From contig NZ_JAKSXW010000134.1 of assembly GCF_022829405.1 (NCBI RefSeq), forward strand, positions 62,001-126,000: 64,000 bases of DNA, written 5' to 3'. Numbering within the stretch: the first letter of the stretch is position 1; every line of letters begins with the position of its first letter. This document shows positions 1 to 9,866 of the stretch, one piece after another. The notes beneath the pieces are model-generated. The model saw only the letters and a list, made by a program, of their open reading frames with translations, was not told where the DNA came from and did not search any database. The translations under genes and the position numbers were made by a program. The stretch comes from Methylobacterium sp. J-076 (GTDB taxonomy: Bacteria > Pseudomonadota > Alphaproteobacteria > Rhizobiales > Beijerinckiaceae).

Positions 1-252
1 GAGGCGGGCCCGCGCCGCAACGACGGCACGCGCCGCACCACGCGCTACGACATCGACATGGTGAAGTGCATCTATTGCGGCATGTGCCAGGAGGCCTGCC
101 CGGTGGATGCCATCGTCGAGGGGCCGAACTTCGAGTTCTCGACCGAGACCCGGGAGGAGCTTCTGTACGACAAGCAGAAGCTGCTGCTGAACGGCGACCG
201 GTGGGAACGGGAGATCGCCCGCAACATCGCCATGGATGCGCCCTACCGCTGA
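1..252 (+). CDS. nuoI: NADH-quinone oxidoreductase subunit I, 3' end only
   Basis: The window starts inside this gene; the last 83 codons are present and the reading frame is open from base 1. NuoI carries the two 4Fe-4S clusters (N6a/N6b) that pass electrons from the peripheral arm of complex I toward the quinone site. The visible part holds the second ferredoxin motif, [17 protein letters not shown] (Cys at fragment residues 23, 26, 29 and 33), followed by the usual C-terminal stretch with [10 protein letters not shown]. The first motif lies outside the window. It is the first of six complex I genes on this strand. The identification is secure from the motif and from nuoJ-N following it. 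Confidence 0.95.
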   Translation, partial: EAGPRRNDGTRRTTRYDIDMVKCIYCGMCQEACPVDAIVEGPNFEFSTETREELLYDKQKLLLNGDRWEREIARNIAMDAPYR

Positions 253-271
253 GAGGCATGCACGCCGCTCG

Positions 272-290
272 GTTGCCGCATCGCGGCAAC
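272..290 (+). other. Short perfect hairpin between nuoI and nuoJ
   Basis: GTTGCCGC and GCGGCAAC form an 8-bp perfect stem around a 3-base loop in the 142-bp gap between nuoI and nuoJ. No T-run follows, so it is not an obvious intrinsic terminator. It could slow polymerase or protect the end of the upstream mRNA. Nothing else stands out in this gap. Confidence 0.35.
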
Positions 291-394
291 ACCGTTGTGC
301 CGGCCCTGGCCGGGTTCTATAGACGGGCCGCCTGTGGCGGCTTGACGCCACCGAGGCAGAAGGGGCCGCGCGAGCGGCCGGACGCACGAAGCGC

Positions 395-1015
395 ATGACC
401 GCAGCCGCCGCCTTCTTCTACCTGTTCGCGAGCATCGCCGTCGCGTCGGGCTTCATGGTGATCGCCTCCCGCAATCCCGTGGCCTCGGTGCTGTTCCTGA
501 TTCTCGCCTTCGTGAACGCGGCGGGGCTCTTCGTCCTGATGGGCGCCGAGTTCCTGGCGATGATCCTCGTGGTCGTCTACGTCGGCGCCGTCGCCGTGCT
601 GTTCCTGTTCGTCGTGATGATGCTCGACGTGGACTTCGCCGAGCTGCGCCAGGGCTTCCAGCAATATCTGCCGATCGGCGCGCTGATCGGCGCGATCTTC
701 CTGATCGAGTTGCTGCTGGTGGTCGGCTCCTGGACGATCGATCCGGGCCTCGTGCAGGCGCCGCTGGGCAACGTGGCGAGCGCCGAGAACGTCACCAACG
801 CCCAGGCGCTGGGCCGGGTGATCTATACGGACTACGCGTACTTCTTCCAGATCGCCGGCCTCATCCTCCTCGTGGCGATGATCGGCGCGATCGTGCTGAC
901 GCTGCGGGACCGGCCCGGCGTCAAGCGCCAGAACATCGCGGTGCAGAACGCCCGCACCCAGGCCACCGCCGTGGAGACCCGCAAGGTGCCCTCCCGGCAG
1001 GGCGTGGAAGTCTGA
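395..1015 (+). CDS. nuoJ: NADH-quinone oxidoreductase subunit J
   Basis: A 206-residue membrane subunit of complex I, at the junction between the quinone-binding arm and the proton pumps. Five hydrophobic segments are visible (about residues 4-22, 29-47, 52-80, 92-113 and 146-170). The third carries the conserved stretch [19 protein letters not shown], the hallmark NuoJ helix with its pi-bulge. The hydrophilic tail (about 175-206) is rich in Arg, Gln and Thr. The ATG at 395 has only a weak upstream purine stretch, so translation may depend on coupling or on the 142-bp spacer after nuoI. nuoK follows after 22 bp. Confidence 0.95.
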   Translation: MTAAAAFFYLFASIAVASGFMVIASRNPVASVLFLILAFVNAAGLFVLMGAEFLAMILVVVYVGAVAVLFLFVVMMLDVDFAELRQGFQQYLPIGALIGAIFLIELLLVVGSWTIDPGLVQAPLGNVASAENVTNAQALGRVIYTDYAYFFQIAGLILLVAMIGAIVLTLRDRPGVKRQNIAVQNARTQATAVETRKVPSRQGVEV

Positions 1016-1037
1016 TGCCCGCCGGAGGTGTGACACG

Positions 1038-1343
1038 ATGATCGGCCTGAGCCACTATCTCACCGTCGCGGCGATCCTGTTCACGCTCGGCGTGCTCGGC
1101 ATCTTCATCAACCGCAAGAACATCATCGTCATCCTGATGTCGGTCGAGCTGATCCTGCTCTCGGTCAACATCAACCTCGTGGCCTTCTCGACGCAGCTGA
1201 ACGACATCACCGGCCAGGTTTTCGCCCTGTTCGTGCTGACGGTCGCGGCGGCCGAATCGGCCATCGGCCTCGCCATCCTGGTGGTGTTCTTCCGCAACCG
1301 CGGATCGATCGCGGTCGAGGACGTGAGCATGATGAAGGGCTGA
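1038..1343 (+). CDS. nuoK: NADH-quinone oxidoreductase subunit K
   Basis: A 101-residue, three-helix antiporter-like subunit (MrpC/ND4L homologue) of the complex I membrane arm. The two intramembrane glutamates of the proton path are present: Glu37 in MSVELILLS and Glu73 in [11 protein letters not shown], corresponding to E. coli Glu36 and Glu72. A strong ribosome site (GGAGGT, bases 1024-1029) precedes the ATG. Length and motifs match the family exactly. Confidence 0.96.
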   Translation: MIGLSHYLTVAAILFTLGVLGIFINRKNIIVILMSVELILLSVNINLVAFSTQLNDITGQVFALFVLTVAAAESAIGLAILVVFFRNRGSIAVEDVSMMKG

Positions 1344-1404
1344 CCGGCCCTCCGTCGTCTCCCAACCCGCCCCGCCCGACGCGAAGACGGACAGCCTTCC
1401 CCCG

Positions 1405-3507
1405 ATGTACCACGCGATCGTCTTCTTCCCGCTCATCGGCGCCCTGGTCGCCGGCCTGTTCGGGCGCTTCCTCGGCGCGCGGGCCTGCGAGTACGTCACC
1501 ACGGCGTTCCTCGCCTTCACCGCCCTGCTGTCCTGGGGGGTGTTCCTCGACGGCGGCCCGGAGGTGCGGGTGCAGGTGGCCTCGTGGTTCACCGCCGGCG
1601 ACCTGACGGTGGATTGGGCCTTCCGCATCGACACGCTGACGCGGGTGATGCTGGTGGTGGTGACCTCGGTCTCGACCCTCGTGCACCTCTACTCCATCGG
1701 CTACATGCACGAGGATCCGCACCGGCCGCGCTTCTTCGCGTACCTGTCGCTGTTCACCTTCGCCATGCTGATGCTGGTGACGGCGGACAACCTGGTGCAG
1801 ATGTTCTTCGGCTGGGAGGGCGTCGGCCTCGCCTCCTACCTGCTGATCGGCTTCTGGTACGAGAAGCCCTCGGCCAACGCCGCGGCGATGAAGGCGTTCA
1901 TCGTCAACCGCGTCGGCGATTTCGGCTTCTCGCTGGGTATCTTCCTCGTCTTCGTGCTGTTCGGCTCGGTGGCGTTCGACGGGATCTTCCCGAAGATCGA
2001 CACGGTGAAGGAGGCCTCGTTCCATTTCCTCGGCCATGACTGGAACGCCCTGACGCTGGCCTGCCTGCTCCTGTTCATGGGGGCCATGGGCAAGTCGGCG
2101 CAGTTCCTGCTCCACACGTGGCTGCCGGACGCCATGGAGGGCCCGACCCCGGTCTCGGCGCTGATCCACGCGGCGACGATGGTGACGGCGGGCGTGTTCA
2201 TGGTCGCCCGGCTGTCGCCCCTGTTCGAGGTCGCGCCCGACGCGCTGATCGTCGTGACCGTGATCGGCGGCATCACCGCCTTCTTCGCGGCCACCGTCGG
2301 CCTCGTGCAGAACGACATCAAGCGGGTGATCGCCTACTCGACCTGCTCGCAGCTCGGCTACATGTTCGTCGCCCTCGGCGTCGGCGCCTATTCGGCCGCC
2401 GTGTTCCACCTGTTCACCCACGCCTTCTTCAAGGCGCTGCTGTTCCTCGGGGCCGGCTCGGTCATCCACGCGATGCACCACGAGCAGGACATGCGGAACA
2501 TGGGGGCCCTGCGCCGCTACATTCCCTTCACCTGCGCGATGATGGCGATCGGCTCCCTCGCGCTGATCGGCTTCCCGTTCACCGCCGGCTACTACTCGAA
2601 GGACGCGATCATCGAGGCGGCCTACGCCTCCAGCCGGCCGGGCCACACCCTGGCCTTCCTGTCCACGGTGATCGCCGCCTTCTTCACCTCGTTCTATTCC
2701 TGGCGCCTGTTCTTCATGACCTTCGAGGGGCCGGCCCGCTGGGGTGCCCACGCGGCGCACGACCACCCCGCGGCCCCCGCCGTCGCCCACTCGGCGATGG
2801 CCCACGAGGCGGACGGCGCGCCGGGCCATACCGAGGGCGCGGCCCACGACGACAAGGGCCACGATGCCGAGCCGGCCCACCGCAGCGACCTCGTGGCCGA
2901 CGACCACCACGGCCATGGGCACGACCTGCACCCGCACGAGAGCCCGCTGGTGATGACGGTGCCGCTGGCGATCCTCGCCTTCGGCGCCCTGTTCGCCGGC
3001 CTGATCTTCAAGAACCGCTTCATCGGCGAGGGCATGGACGCCTTCTGGGGCCAAGCCCTGGCGCATGGCCCGGACAACCACATCATGCACGAGATCCACG
3101 AGGTCCCGGCGCTGGTGTCCCTGTCGCCCTTCATCATGCTGGTGCTGGGCTTCGTCGTCGCCTTCTGCATGTACATCAAGCAGCCGAAGCTGCCCGGCGC
3201 CCTGGCCGCCCAGCAGCCGGGCCTGTACCGCTTCCTGCTGAACAAGTGGTACTTCGACGAGATCTACGACGCGATCTTCGTGCGTCCGGCCAAGAAGTTC
3301 GGCCTGTTCCTCTGGAAGGAGGGTGACGGCCGGATCATCGACGGGATGGGCCCGAACGGCATCGCCGCCCGGGTGGTCGACGTGACCCGCGGCGTGGTCC
3401 GCCTCCAGACGGGCTACCTCTACCACTACGCCTTCGTCATGCTCATCGGCGTCGCCGGCCTGATCAGCTGGTACCTGATGACCGGCTTTCCGAAGGGCGG
3501 CCACTGA
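1405..3507 (+). CDS. nuoL: NADH-quinone oxidoreductase subunit L, with a histidine-rich loop
   Basis: The distal proton-pumping subunit of complex I (Mrp antiporter family), 700 residues. Key residues are visible: Glu138 in [12 protein letters not shown], Lys230 in [21 protein letters not shown], and His255 in [13 protein letters not shown]. The long lateral helix and last transmembrane segment occupy the C-terminal third. Between the late helices (about residues 446-515) is a hydrophilic loop unusually rich in His, Asp and Ala, including [11 protein letters not shown] and [15 protein letters not shown]. This loop explains most of the extra length over shorter NuoL proteins. Start chosen at the ATG after nuoK; no strong Shine-Dalgarno sequence is visible. 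Confidence 0.95.
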   Translation: MYHAIVFFPLIGALVAGLFGRFLGARACEYVTTAFLAFTALLSWGVFLDGGPEVRVQVASWFTAGDLTVDWAFRIDTLTRVMLVVVTSVSTLVHLYSIGYMHEDPHRPRFFAYLSLFTFAMLMLVTADNLVQMFFGWEGVGLASYLLIGFWYEKPSANAAAMKAFIVNRVGDFGFSLGIFLVFVLFGSVAFDGIFPKIDTVKEASFHFLGHDWNALTLACLLLFMGAMGKSAQFLLHTWLPDAMEGPTPVSALIHAATMVTAGVFMVARLSPLFEVAPDALIVVTVIGGITAFFAATVGLVQNDIKRVIAYSTCSQLGYMFVALGVGAYSAAVFHLFTHAFFKALLFLGAGSVIHAMHHEQDMRNMGALRRYIPFTCAMMAIGSLALIGFPFTAGYYSKDAIIEAAYASSRPGHTLAFLSTVIAAFFTSFYSWRLFFMTFEGPARWGAHAAHDHPAAPAVAHSAMAHEADGAPGHTEGAAHDDKGHDAEPAHRSDLVADDHHGHGHDLHPHESPLVMTVPLAILAFGALFAGLIFKNRFIGEGMDAFWGQALAHGPDNHIMHEIHEVPALVSLSPFIMLVLGFVVAFCMYIKQPKLPGALAAQQPGLYRFLLNKWYFDEIYDAIFVRPAKKFGLFLWKEGDGRIIDGMGPNGIAARVVDVTRGVVRLQTGYLYHYAFVMLIGVAGLISWYLMTGFPKGGH

Positions 3508-3530
3508 TGGGCGCGGTCAGCACCACGGCC

Positions 3531-3675
3531 TTCTCCCTCGCCCCCCTGCGGGGGAGGGGCGGCCCGACGCGTCCTGACGGGGCTGTCGGCGCGACCTTTC
3601 CGGCCACCGGGCTCCCCTCTCCCGACCCTCGCTCACGCGAGGGCCACCCTCCCCCGCAGAGGGGGGAGGGAGGTG
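3531..3675. repeat. Palindromic intergenic repeat, family 2 (copy a), inside the nuo operon
   Basis: The 211-bp gap between nuoL and nuoM is filled by a palindromic element with arms CCCCCCTGCGGGGGAGGGG and CCCTCCCCCGCAGAGGGG. The stretch around 3613-3672 is clearly related, in reverse orientation, to bases 23056-23113 upstream of serS, so it is a dispersed repeat and not a gene. A small open frame running through it (3507-3719) is an artefact of the repeat. It interrupts an operon whose genes are otherwise 10-60 bp apart. Confidence 0.75.
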
Positions 3676-3718
3676 CGGCGTATGCCGGGTCGCAGACCGT
3701 AGACAGGAACGTTCATTG

Positions 3719-5239
3719 ATGCTCGGCCTCGGCATCCTCTCCGGTCTGCTGATCGTGCCCCTGTGCGGGGCGGCCTTCATCCTCACGCTGAACGGCGATG
3801 AGGCGGCGGTCGCGCGCAACAGCCGCTGGGCGGCGCTGGCGACCACGATCGTCACCTTCGTGCTCTCCCTGGTGGCGTGGTCGCGCTACGATGCCACCTC
3901 GTCGAGCTTCCAGCTCGTGGAGAGCCACGGGTGGCTCGCCGAGACCATCCGCTTCAAGCTCGGCGTCGATGGCTTCTCGATGCCGCTGGTGCTGCTGACC
4001 ACCTTCCTGATGCCGTTCTGCATCGGCGCCTCGTGGAACTCGATCCGCTTCCGCGTGAAGGAATACTTCGTCGCCTTCCTGGTCCTCGAGACCACGATGA
4101 TCGGCGTGTTCCAGGCGCTCGACCTCGTGCTGTTCTACCTGTTCTTCGAGGCAGGCCTGATCCCGATGTTCCTGATCATCGGGATCTGGGGCGGCCAGCG
4201 CCGGGTCTACGCCAGCTTCAAGTTCTTCCTCTACACCCTGCTCGGCTCGGTGCTGATGCTGCTCGCCGTGATGGCGATGTACTGGGAGGCCGGCACCACC
4301 GACATCCCGACCCTGCTGCAGCACCGCTTCCCGGCGGAGATGCAATGGTGGCTGTGGCTCGCCTTCTTCGCCTCGTTCGCGGTGAAGATGCCGATGTGGC
4401 CGGTCCACACGTGGCTGCCCGACGCGCACGTGGAGGCGCCCACCGCCGGCTCGGTGATCCTGGCGGGCATCCTCCTGAAGATGGGCGGCTACGGCCTCAT
4501 CCGGATCTCCCTGCCGATGCTGCCGGTGGCGAGCCAGGAATTCGCCCCGCTGGTCTTCGCCCTCTCGGTGGTGGCGATCATCTTCACGTCGCTGACGGCG
4601 ATGATGCAGACCGACATCAAGAAGCTCATCGCCTACTCGTCGGTGGCGCATATGGGCTTCGTGACGCTCGGCCTGTTCACCCTGAACGAGCAGGGCATCC
4701 AGGGCGCCCTGTTCCTGATGATCTCGCACGGCATCGTGGCGAGCGCGCTGTTCCTCTGCGTCGGCGTGGTCTACGACCGGATCCACACCCGCGAGATCGC
4801 GGCCTATGGCGGCCTCGTGAAGCGCATGCCGCTCTACGCGGCGGCGATGATGGTGTTCACCATGGCCAATGTCGGCCTGCCGGGCACGTCAGGCTTCGTC
4901 GGCGAGTTCCTGTCGATGATGGGGGCCTTCCGGGCCAACCCGATGGTGGCCTTCTTCTCGACCTTCGGCATCATCCTCTCGGCCGGCTACGCCCTGTGGC
5001 TCTACGCCCGGGTGATCTACGGGAAGCTGGAGAAGCCCAAGCTCCAGGGCATCCTCGACCTCGACACCCGCGAGAAGCTCATCCTCGCCCCCCTCGTCGC
5101 CCTGACGATCTATTACGGCGTGCATCCCGCACCCGTGCTCGACGTGTTCGCGCCCTCCACCGAGGCGCTGATGACGGGCATGAAGGCCGCGCTCGCCAAC
5201 ACCCAGACCGCGGCGGCTGCGCTGCCGGTCCCGCGCTGA
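3719..5239 (+). CDS. nuoM: NADH-quinone oxidoreductase subunit M
   Basis: The second antiporter-like proton-pumping subunit of complex I, 506 residues with about 14 transmembrane segments. Glu144 lies in [19 protein letters not shown], and Lys223 in [20 protein letters not shown]; these are the conserved channel residues. The ATG at 3719 is preferred over an in-frame TTG immediately upstream at 3716. The protein starts directly with a hydrophobic helix ([15 protein letters not shown]), as family members do. A repeat element separates it from nuoL, and nuoN starts 10 bp after its stop. Confidence 0.95.
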   Translation: MLGLGILSGLLIVPLCGAAFILTLNGDEAAVARNSRWAALATTIVTFVLSLVAWSRYDATSSSFQLVESHGWLAETIRFKLGVDGFSMPLVLLTTFLMPFCIGASWNSIRFRVKEYFVAFLVLETTMIGVFQALDLVLFYLFFEAGLIPMFLIIGIWGGQRRVYASFKFFLYTLLGSVLMLLAVMAMYWEAGTTDIPTLLQHRFPAEMQWWLWLAFFASFAVKMPMWPVHTWLPDAHVEAPTAGSVILAGILLKMGGYGLIRISLPMLPVASQEFAPLVFALSVVAIIFTSLTAMMQTDIKKLIAYSSVAHMGFVTLGLFTLNEQGIQGALFLMISHGIVASALFLCVGVVYDRIHTREIAAYGGLVKRMPLYAAAMMVFTMANVGLPGTSGFVGEFLSMMGAFRANPMVAFFSTFGIILSAGYALWLYARVIYGKLEKPKLQGILDLDTREKLILAPLVALTIYYGVHPAPVLDVFAPSTEALMTGMKAALANTQTAAAALPVPR

Positions 5240-5249
5240 GGCCGTCCCG

Positions 5250-6695
5250 ATGCCGCCCGTCCACGCCGCCCTCCCGTCCCTCGCGCCGCTCCTGCCGGAG
5301 CTGATCCTCAGCATCGGCGTGCTGGTGCTGATCCTCTACGGCGCATGGCTGGGCGAACGCTCCACCGAGACCGTGAGCCTCGGCGCCCTGGTGCTGCTGC
5401 TCGTCGCCCTCTTCGCGGTGCTGTCGCAGCCGGCCCACGGCCGGGTCACCACCCTGTCGGGCGCCTTCGTGTCGGATTCCTTCTCGAAGGTGATGAAGTC
5501 CCTGGTGCTGCTCGGCTCCGCGGCGGCGATCCTCCTCTCCCACGACTTCTTCAAGCGGGAGAAGATCGACCGGTTCGAGTACCCGGTGCTCATCGTGCTG
5601 TGCACGATCGGCATGATGGTGATGGTGTCGGCCAACGACCTCATCGCCCTGTATCTCGGCCTGGAGCTCCAGTCCCTGGCCGCCTACGTGATCGCCGCCT
5701 TCCACCGGGACGACGCGCGCTCCACCGAGGCCGGCCTGAAGTACTTCGTGCTCGGCGCCCTCTCCTCCGGCATGCTGCTCTACGGCGCGTCGTTGATCTA
5801 CGGCTTCACCGGCACGGTCTCGTTCCCGGGGATCGTCACCGCCCTGAACGACCAGGCCGGGGCGGGCATCGTGCTCGGCATCGTGTTCGTGGCGGCGGGC
5901 GTGTGCTTCAAGATGTCGGCGGTGCCGTTCCACATGTGGACGCCCGACGTGTACGAGGGCTCGCCCACCCCGGTGACGGCCTTCTTCGCCGCGGCGCCGA
6001 AGATGGCGGCGGTGTCGATGACGGTGCGGGTGTTCATCGGCGCCCTGCCGGACGTGACGGCGATCTGGCAGCAGATCTTCGTGTTCGTCTCCATCGTCTC
6101 GATGGCGCTCGGCTCCTTCGCCGCCATCGGCCAGCGCTCGATCAAGCGCCTGATGGCCTATTCCTCGATCGCCAACATCGGCTACGCGCTGATCGGCCTC
6201 GCCTCGGGCTCGCAGGAGGGGATCGAGGGCCTCGTGCTCTACATGATCATCTACCTCGCGATGACGCTCGGCACCTTCGCGATCATCCTCAGCCTGCGCC
6301 GCCGGGACGTGATGTTCGAGTCGATCGAGGACCTCTCGGGCCTGTCGCGGACCCACCCGTGGCTGGCCTTCTGCCTCGCGGCGATGATGTTCTCGCTCGC
6401 CGGCATCCCGCCGCTGGCCGGGTTCTTCGCGAAGTTCTACGTGTTCGCGGCGGCGATCAAGGCGGGCCTCGTGACGCTCGCGGTGATCGGCGTGGTGACC
6501 AGCGTGGTCGGCGCCTACTACTACCTGCGCGTCGTGCGGATCATGTATTTCGACGAGCCGAAGGAGCGCTACGACGCCATGGCGCCGGGGCTGCGGGTGG
6601 TGCTCGCCCTGTCGAGCATCGTCGTGATCCTGTTCGTCGTGATGCCGGACCCCCTCCGGGTCGCCGCCGCGAACGCGGCCAAGTCGCTCTTCTAG
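5250..6695 (+). CDS. nuoN: NADH-quinone oxidoreductase subunit N
   Basis: The third antiporter-like subunit of complex I, 481 residues, next to NuoK in the membrane arm. Diagnostic stretches are FKMSAVPFHMWTPDVYEGSP, with the conserved lysine and the TPD turn, and SIKRLMAYSSIANIGYAL, the broken-helix region. The hydrophobic C-terminus ends in AAANAAKSLF. It is the last nuo gene; the birA start lies 2 bp beyond its stop, so the two are very likely cotranscribed. Confidence 0.95.
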   Translation: MPPVHAALPSLAPLLPELILSIGVLVLILYGAWLGERSTETVSLGALVLLLVALFAVLSQPAHGRVTTLSGAFVSDSFSKVMKSLVLLGSAAAILLSHDFFKREKIDRFEYPVLIVLCTIGMMVMVSANDLIALYLGLELQSLAAYVIAAFHRDDARSTEAGLKYFVLGALSSGMLLYGASLIYGFTGTVSFPGIVTALNDQAGAGIVLGIVFVAAGVCFKMSAVPFHMWTPDVYEGSPTPVTAFFAAAPKMAAVSMTVRVFIGALPDVTAIWQQIFVFVSIVSMALGSFAAIGQRSIKRLMAYSSIANIGYALIGLASGSQEGIEGLVLYMIIYLAMTLGTFAIILSLRRRDVMFESIEDLSGLSRTHPWLAFCLAAMMFSLAGIPPLAGFFAKFYVFAAAIKAGLVTLAVIGVVTSVVGAYYYLRVVRIMYFDEPKERYDAMAPGLRVVLALSSIVVILFVVMPDPLRVAAANAAKSLF

Positions 6696-6697
6696 GA

Positions 6698-7501
6698 TTG
6701 GCCTACCGTCTCGGTCAGGCGGCGCGGATGGCGGGGCATCGGCTCCACGTCCACGACCGCCTCGGATCCACCAACACCGAAGCCCTGGAGCGGGCGCGGG
6801 CCGGCGAGGGCGGGCCGCTCTGGGTCGTGGCGCACCGGCAGGAGGCGGGGCGCGGCCGCCGGGGCAACGCCTGGGCCTCGCTCCCCGGCAACCTGACGGC
6901 CAGCGTCCTCTGGCCGGTCGCCGGGGTGGCGCCGGAGCATCTGGCCGAACTCGGCTTCGTGGCGGGGGTGGCGCTGGCGGGGGCGGTGGAGGCGGCCTGC
7001 GGCACCCTGCCGGGCTGGGATCGGGCCGATCCGGCCCGATCTGTTCGGCTGAAATGGCCGAACGACCTGTTGCTCGGCGGGGCCAAGCTCGCGGGGCTGC
7101 TGCTCGAGGCCGAGACGCTGCCTGGGGGCCGGCGGGCGGTGGTGATCGGCTTCGGGGTCAACGTCGCGGCGGCGCCGGAGGGCCTGAGGGCGACGAGCCT
7201 CGCCGCGGCGGGTTACGTCGGCGGCCCGGAAGCGTTACTGGAGCATCTCTCCGACCATCTGGCGGCGCAGGGGCGCACCTGGGGCGGAGGAACGGAATTT
7301 GCCCGCATCCGCGCGCTGTGGCTCGCGCGGGCCGCCGGTCTCGGCTCCGAGATCGCGGTGGCGAGCGGGGAACGGGTCCTCCGGGGCCGGTTCGACACGA
7401 TCGACGAGGGGGGGCGGCTCGTGATCCTCGGCCCCGACGATGCCCGGCATGTCGTGACTGCCGGGGAGGTGCATTTTGGAACGGCCGCGACGGCGGCCTG
7501 A
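6698..7501 (+). CDS. birA: Biotin--[acetyl-CoA-carboxylase] ligase, monofunctional
   Basis: Attaches biotin to biotin-dependent carboxylases through biotinyl-AMP. The 267-residue protein has the LplA/BirA catalytic core: the GSTN start motif, the adenylate-binding loop AGRGRRGNAWAS (near residue 50), the KWPNDLLL motif with its catalytic lysine, and a small C-terminal SH3-like domain. No N-terminal helix-turn-helix is present, so it should not act as a biotin repressor. A TTG start at 6698 gives the N-terminus LAYRLGQAARMAGHRL, which fits related proteins as I recall them; an in-frame ATG at 6728 would drop ten residues. Location after nuoN and before RNase J is a familiar alphaproteobacterial arrangement. 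Confidence 0.88.
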   Translation: MAYRLGQAARMAGHRLHVHDRLGSTNTEALERARAGEGGPLWVVAHRQEAGRGRRGNAWASLPGNLTASVLWPVAGVAPEHLAELGFVAGVALAGAVEAACGTLPGWDRADPARSVRLKWPNDLLLGGAKLAGLLLEAETLPGGRRAVVIGFGVNVAAAPEGLRATSLAAAGYVGGPEALLEHLSDHLAAQGRTWGGGTEFARIRALWLARAAGLGSEIAVASGERVLRGRFDTIDEGGRLVILGPDDARHVVTAGEVHFGTAATAA

Positions 7502-7517
7502 GTTTGGACGACGACAG

Positions 7518-9191
7518 ATGGCAATGGGACAGGAGGAGCTCGTCTTCCTGCCGCTCGGCGGCGTGGGCGAGATCGGGATGAATGCGGCCCTGTACGGCTT
7601 CGGGCCGGTGAAGGGCCGCAAATGGATCATGGTCGATTGCGGGATGGGCTTCGCGGGGGAGGAGGCGATGCCCGGCATCGACCTCATGTTCCCGGACCTC
7701 TCCTTCATCGAGGAACGCCGGAAGGACCTTCTCGGCATCTTCATCACCCACGCGCACGAGGACCACATCGGCGCGATCTCGGAGCTGTGGACGCGCCTGC
7801 GCGTGCCGGTCTACGCCACACGGTTCGCCAAGAACCTGCTGGAGACCCGGCGCCTCTCGGAGCCGGGCGCCCCGAAGGTGGAGCTGCGCGAGGTCAAGCC
7901 CGGCCGGCGGCAGACGATCGGTCCGTTCGAGATCGAGTTCGTGCCGGTGGCCCACTCGATCCCCGAATCGAACGCGGTGGCGATCCGCACGGCGGCGGGC
8001 CTCGTGGTCCATACCGGCGACTGGAAGCTCGACCCGACGCCGGTGGCCGGCAACGTCACCTCGCCGGAGGCGTTCATGGCGCTGGGTGACGAGGGCATCC
8101 TCGCCCTCGTCTGCGATTCCACCAACGTGGTGCGCGAGGGCTTCTCGCCGAGCGAGACCGAGGTCGCCGCCACCCTCAAGACGCTGATCGCCGAGGCGCC
8201 CCACCGGGTGGCCGTGACGACCTTCGCCTCCAACGTGGCCCGCATCCGCGCCGTGGCCGAGGCGGCCCAGGCCTGCGGCCGGGAGGTCATCGCCGTCGGC
8301 CGGGCCATGGACCGGGTGATCGATGTCGCCCGGGAATGCGGCTACCTCGACGGCCTGCCGGAGTTCCGCCGGTCGGATTCGTGGAAGAGCATCCCCCGCG
8401 ACAAGGTGGTGGCCCTTCTCACCGGGTCGCAGGGCGAGCCGCGGGCGGCCATGTCGCGGGTCTCCCGCCGCGACCATCCCGATATCAGCCTGGCCGAGGG
8501 CGACCGGGTGATCTTCTCCTCGCGGGCGATCCCCGGCAACGAGCGGGACGTCGGCGCCATCATCAACGACCTGATCGATCAGGGCGTCCAGGTCATCACC
8601 GACCGGACCGAGCTGGTCCACGTCTCCGGCCACCCCCGCCGGGACGAGATGGTCGAGATGTACAAGTGGACCCGGCCGCAGACGGCGATCCCCGTCCACG
8701 GCGAGCCGCTCCACCTCGACGAGCACGCCCGCTTCGCCCGCGCCCAGGGCGTCGGCAACGTGGTCAAGGCGCGCAACGGCACCCTGGTGCGCCTGTCCCC
8801 CGGCACGCCGGCGGTGATCGAGCACGTCAAGGCCGGGCGCCTGTACAAGGACGGCCACGTCCTGATCGACGACAAGGACCGGGCGATCCCCGAGCGCCGG
8901 AAGCTGATGCAGGCCGGGCTCGTCTCGGTGGCCATCGCCATCGACGAGGACGGCGTGGTGCTGGGCGAGCCGGCGGTGGACATCATCGGCCTGCCCAACC
9001 GCGGCCGGGGCGGCGAGGCGCTGATCGACACCGTGGTCGATGCCGTCTCGACGACCCTGGCGGGCCTGTCCCGCGGCAAGCTCAAGGATTCCGAGGGCGT
9101 CGAGAAGAGCGTGGACCGGGCCGTGCGGCAGGCGGTCAACGAGGTCTGGGGGAAGAAGCCCGCCTGCCACGTGCAGGTGGTGGAGGTGTAA
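7518..9191 (+). CDS. rnj: Ribonuclease J
   Basis: A metallo-beta-lactamase/beta-CASP ribonuclease acting in mRNA turnover and rRNA maturation, 557 residues. The zinc-binding motif THAHEDHIGA (His78, His80, Asp82, His83) is intact. So are the later signatures STNV, the beta-CASP stretch TGSQGEPRAAMSR, SSRAIPGNE, and the HVSGHPRRDEM histidine. The N-terminus ELVFLPLGGVGEIGMN is typical of RNase J. Start set at ATG 7518; a second ATG two codons later (7524) is equally possible. The gene begins 16 bp after birA. Confidence 0.93.
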   Translation: MAMGQEELVFLPLGGVGEIGMNAALYGFGPVKGRKWIMVDCGMGFAGEEAMPGIDLMFPDLSFIEERRKDLLGIFITHAHEDHIGAISELWTRLRVPVYATRFAKNLLETRRLSEPGAPKVELREVKPGRRQTIGPFEIEFVPVAHSIPESNAVAIRTAAGLVVHTGDWKLDPTPVAGNVTSPEAFMALGDEGILALVCDSTNVVREGFSPSETEVAATLKTLIAEAPHRVAVTTFASNVARIRAVAEAAQACGREVIAVGRAMDRVIDVARECGYLDGLPEFRRSDSWKSIPRDKVVALLTGSQGEPRAAMSRVSRRDHPDISLAEGDRVIFSSRAIPGNERDVGAIINDLIDQGVQVITDRTELVHVSGHPRRDEMVEMYKWTRPQTAIPVHGEPLHLDEHARFARAQGVGNVVKARNGTLVRLSPGTPAVIEHVKAGRLYKDGHVLIDDKDRAIPERRKLMQAGLVSVAIAIDEDGVVLGEPAVDIIGLPNRGRGGEALIDTVVDAVSTTLAGLSRGKLKDSEGVEKSVDRAVRQAVNEVWGKKPACHVQVVEV

Positions 9192-9233
9192 GCTACGGTC
9201 CGCCACGGGCGGGCAGGGCTCATCCCCTCCGTC

Positions 9234-9343
9234 CCCTCATCCTGAGGTGCCCGCCCCTGCGGGCCACGAAGGAGGGCTCCGGGGTCCGCGCGGCCACCGG
9301 AGGTCTCCTCCGAGGCGGCTCGCGCCGCACCTCAGGATGGGGG
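9234..9343. repeat. Palindromic intergenic repeat, family 1 (copy a)
   Basis: The ends form an inverted repeat: CCTCATCCTGAGGTGC on the left and GCACCTCAGGATGGGGG on the right. The middle contains GGAGGGCTCCGG and a second internal palindrome. A second member with the same ends and the same central CTCCTACGAGGCGGCT-like block sits at 60944-61062. It separates RNase J from the epimerase gene. Confidence 0.75.
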
Positions 9344-9397
9344 CGCCGGATGGGACACCTGAGCCCGCGAAGGTCTGACACAGGGAGGACGAGAAGA

Positions 9398-9802
9398 ATG
9401 ATCGGCCGGCTCAACCATGTGGCCATCGCGGTGCGCGATCTCGATGCCGCCTGCGCGGTCTACCGGGACACGCTGGGCGCCAAGGTGTCCGAGGCGCTGC
9501 CGCAGCCGGAGCACGGCGTCACCGTCGTGTTCGTGGAACTGCCCAACAGCAAGGTCGAGCTGATGGCGCCCCTCGGAGAGGGCTCGCCGATCGAGGCCTT
9601 CGTGGAGCGCAACCCCAACGGCGGCGTCCACCACGTCTGCTACGAGGTGGACGACATCCTCGCCGCCCGGGACAAGCTGAAGGCGCAGGGCGCCCGGGTG
9701 CTCGGCACGGGCGAGCCGAAGATCGGCGCCCACGGCAAGCCGGTGCTGTTCCTGCACCCCAAGGACTTCCTGGGCACGCTGGTGGAGCTGGAGCAGGTAT
9801 GA
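9398..9802 (+). CDS. mce: Methylmalonyl-CoA epimerase
   Basis: Interconverts (2R)- and (2S)-methylmalonyl-CoA, feeding propionyl-CoA carbon to succinyl-CoA. In methylotrophs of this group it also serves the ethylmalonyl-CoA route for glyoxylate regeneration. The 134-residue protein is a single vicinal-oxygen-chelate domain pair. Metal-ligand histidines appear in RLNHVAIAVRD (His7) and GGVHHVCYEVDD, with the late glutamate in GTLVELEQV. A good ribosome site (AGGGAGG) precedes the ATG. The pairing with RNase J and DUF1467 is common in Rhizobiales. Confidence 0.92.
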   Translation: MIGRLNHVAIAVRDLDAACAVYRDTLGAKVSEALPQPEHGVTVVFVELPNSKVELMAPLGEGSPIEAFVERNPNGGVHHVCYEVDDILAARDKLKAQGARVLGTGEPKIGAHGKPVLFLHPKDFLGTLVELEQV

Positions 9803-9866
9803 TGCCGGTGCGGGTCGGGGCTCCCCTGCCGTCGTCGCGGGTGCGCCCAAACGACGACGGTGTGAG

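Noticed and set aside
1207..3504. Minus-strand open frame across nuoL
   Set aside because: Shadow frame, rich in His/Arg/Gly, opposite an unmistakable NuoL.
3507..3719. Possible small gene between nuoL and nuoM
   Set aside because: It is translated repeat DNA; related DNA occurs upstream of serS without a matching frame.
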